From JALXCG01 sp026991065 [NCBI: Gemmatimonadota bacterium] (GTDB lineage Bacteria > GCA-2686955), in the NCBI GenBank assembly GCA_026991065.1, contig JALXCG010000529.1:1-5370 (forward strand): 5,370 bases of DNA. The letters are read 5' to 3'. The notes beneath the pieces are model-generated. The model worked only from the letters and a program-made list of their open reading frames with translations. It ran no database searches and was not told the origin of the DNA. Of the stretch, positions 4,693 through 5,370 are shown in pieces (the first letter of the stretch is position 1; each line of letters starts with the position of its first letter). A program made the translations under genes and the position numbers.

Positions 4693-5370
4693 CCCACCAT
4701 CCGCGTGATCGACCGTGACCCGATTGTCGTCCGGGTGCCGGTCGATCAGCTTGTTGTAAGGGTCGATCCCCGCCGCGGTCGGTTTTTCATCCACGATGAT
4801 CGTCACCGTCTGGGGCGCGCCGCCGGTGATTGGCCGCTTATCCAGGTACAGCACCCGTTCATCGGCTTCTTCAGCCCCGGCGAAGACGCCCACATCGATC
4901 ATCTCCCGCAGCGGAACCTCCTTTTCACGGCCCTCCCCGTCGCAGCGCAGCTTCTTTGCCTCCAACTCGAGTGTTACCCGGTAGCGACCATCCTCCAGCG
5001 GCTCGTAAGAAGCTTTCAGCGCCCGGTTCTCGTAGAGCGTGATGGTGCGAAACAGGTCGTCGATCAGATACTGCAGATCGGGTGGAGTCACCGCCGCGAT
5101 CGCCTCCACCAACTCCTCCGATGTGGTATATGGAGGCTCCTGGTAGCGGACCCGATACAGATAATCGGAAAGGGCGCGATTCAGCGTCGCTTCGCCGAGA
5201 TAGTCGCGCAGCGCATACATTGCCAGGGCGCCCTTGTGGTAATGGATGTAGGCTTGATTCTCTGCGCGCATCAGCGGCAGCTCCCTCTTCTTTTCGGTGC
5301 TGCGCCCCATCAAGTAACGGTGCAACTCATATTTCAGGAAACGACGCATCTTCTCCGGGCCGAACTCCTG
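4690..5370 (-). CDS. M1-family aminopeptidase-like protein, C-terminal part
   Basis: The frame is open from the right edge and ends at TAG 4692-4690, giving the last 226 residues; the N-terminus and the zinc-binding HExxH region are outside the window. The visible part matches the helical and C-terminal region of M1 peptidase domains found fused to or beside ABC-2-type permeases. Marks include ENQAYIHYHKGALAMYALRDYLG early in the fragment, EPPYTTSEELVEAI, LIDDLFRTITLYENRALKA, and the end motif AGIDPYNKLIDRHPDDN. Two internal lysine- and acid-rich strands (about 125-190) are consistent with the terminal beta domain. Membrane association and peptide hydrolysis are family expectations and cannot be tested here. 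The last residues (VTVDHADGG) run directly into the repeat that provides the stop, so the extreme C-terminus may differ slightly from relatives. It converges on the perR-rbr unit. Confidence 0.85.
   Translation of the reverse strand, partial: QEFGPEKMRRFLKYELHRYLMGRSTEKKRELPLMRAENQAYIHYHKGALAMYALRDYLGEATLNRALSDYLYRVRYQEPPYTTSEELVEAIAAVTPPDLQYLIDDLFRTITLYENRALKASYEPLEDGRYRVTLELEAKKLRCDGEGREKEVPLREMIDVGVFAGAEEADERVLYLDKRPITGGAPQTVTIIVDEKPTAAGIDPYNKLIDRHPDDNRVTVDHADGG

Noticed and set aside
3900-4700. 266-codon open frame on the minus strand opposite rubrerythrin
   Set aside because: It is the antisense shadow of a clear rubrerythrin gene with high third-position GC; it shows no recognisable domain and runs through the MITE-like repeat.

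Overview
The window is GC-rich and densely coded, with strong GC bias at third codon positions. It looks like a chromosomal segment of a proteobacterium. The gene families (COG0623-like short-chain dehydrogenase, TetR, MerR with mercury-type cysteines, a MerC-like membrane protein, PerR, rubrerythrin, an M1-type peptidase of the ABC-transporter-linked kind) fit an environmental beta- or gammaproteobacterium. The exact lineage cannot be read from this stretch.

Layout. Positions 1-381 (minus) hold the N-terminal 127 codons of a short-chain dehydrogenase that runs off the left edge. A 233-bp AT-richer spacer with dyad symmetry separates it from a divergent TetR regulator (615-1241, plus). Converging on tetR is a leftward three-gene operon with overlaps or short gaps: merR (2362-2790), a thioredoxin-like/MerC-like fusion protein (1638-2375) and a small cysteine-rich thioredoxin-like protein (1360-1623). 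Its promoter (2849-2880, minus) has the MerR-type architecture: a 20-bp spacer filled by a GACCCCG-N10-CAGGGTC dyad. About 600 bp without a convincing gene follow. They contain two strong hairpins and a rightward promoter with its own dyad, leading to a two-gene oxidative-stress unit: a PerR-type Fur regulator (3397-3894) and, overlapping it by 4 nt, rubrerythrin (3891-4469). At the right edge (4690-5370, minus) lies the C-terminal part of an M1-family aminopeptidase-like protein.

How the genes may work together. MerR's cysteine spacing predicts Hg(II) sensing and self-activation of an operon for a membrane mercury carrier and thiol-rich partner proteins; no mercuric reductase or organomercurial lyase is visible. 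PerR probably represses itself and rubrerythrin until peroxide appears. TetR probably controls the divergent dehydrogenase.

The most unusual feature is a short repeat, TAGGAGCCTGTCGCGCA, present three times. Two inverted copies form a 167-bp MITE-like element (4526-4692). A third copy (1239-1262) lies at the other end of the metal/peroxide block, inverted relative to the right-hand copy. The two outer copies match at 23 of 24 positions, bracket a 3,454-bp block, and each supplies the TAG stop codon of the gene outside it (tetR and the M1 gene). This suggests insertion at TA dinucleotides within stop codons, and possibly a mobile cassette carrying the metal- and peroxide-response genes.
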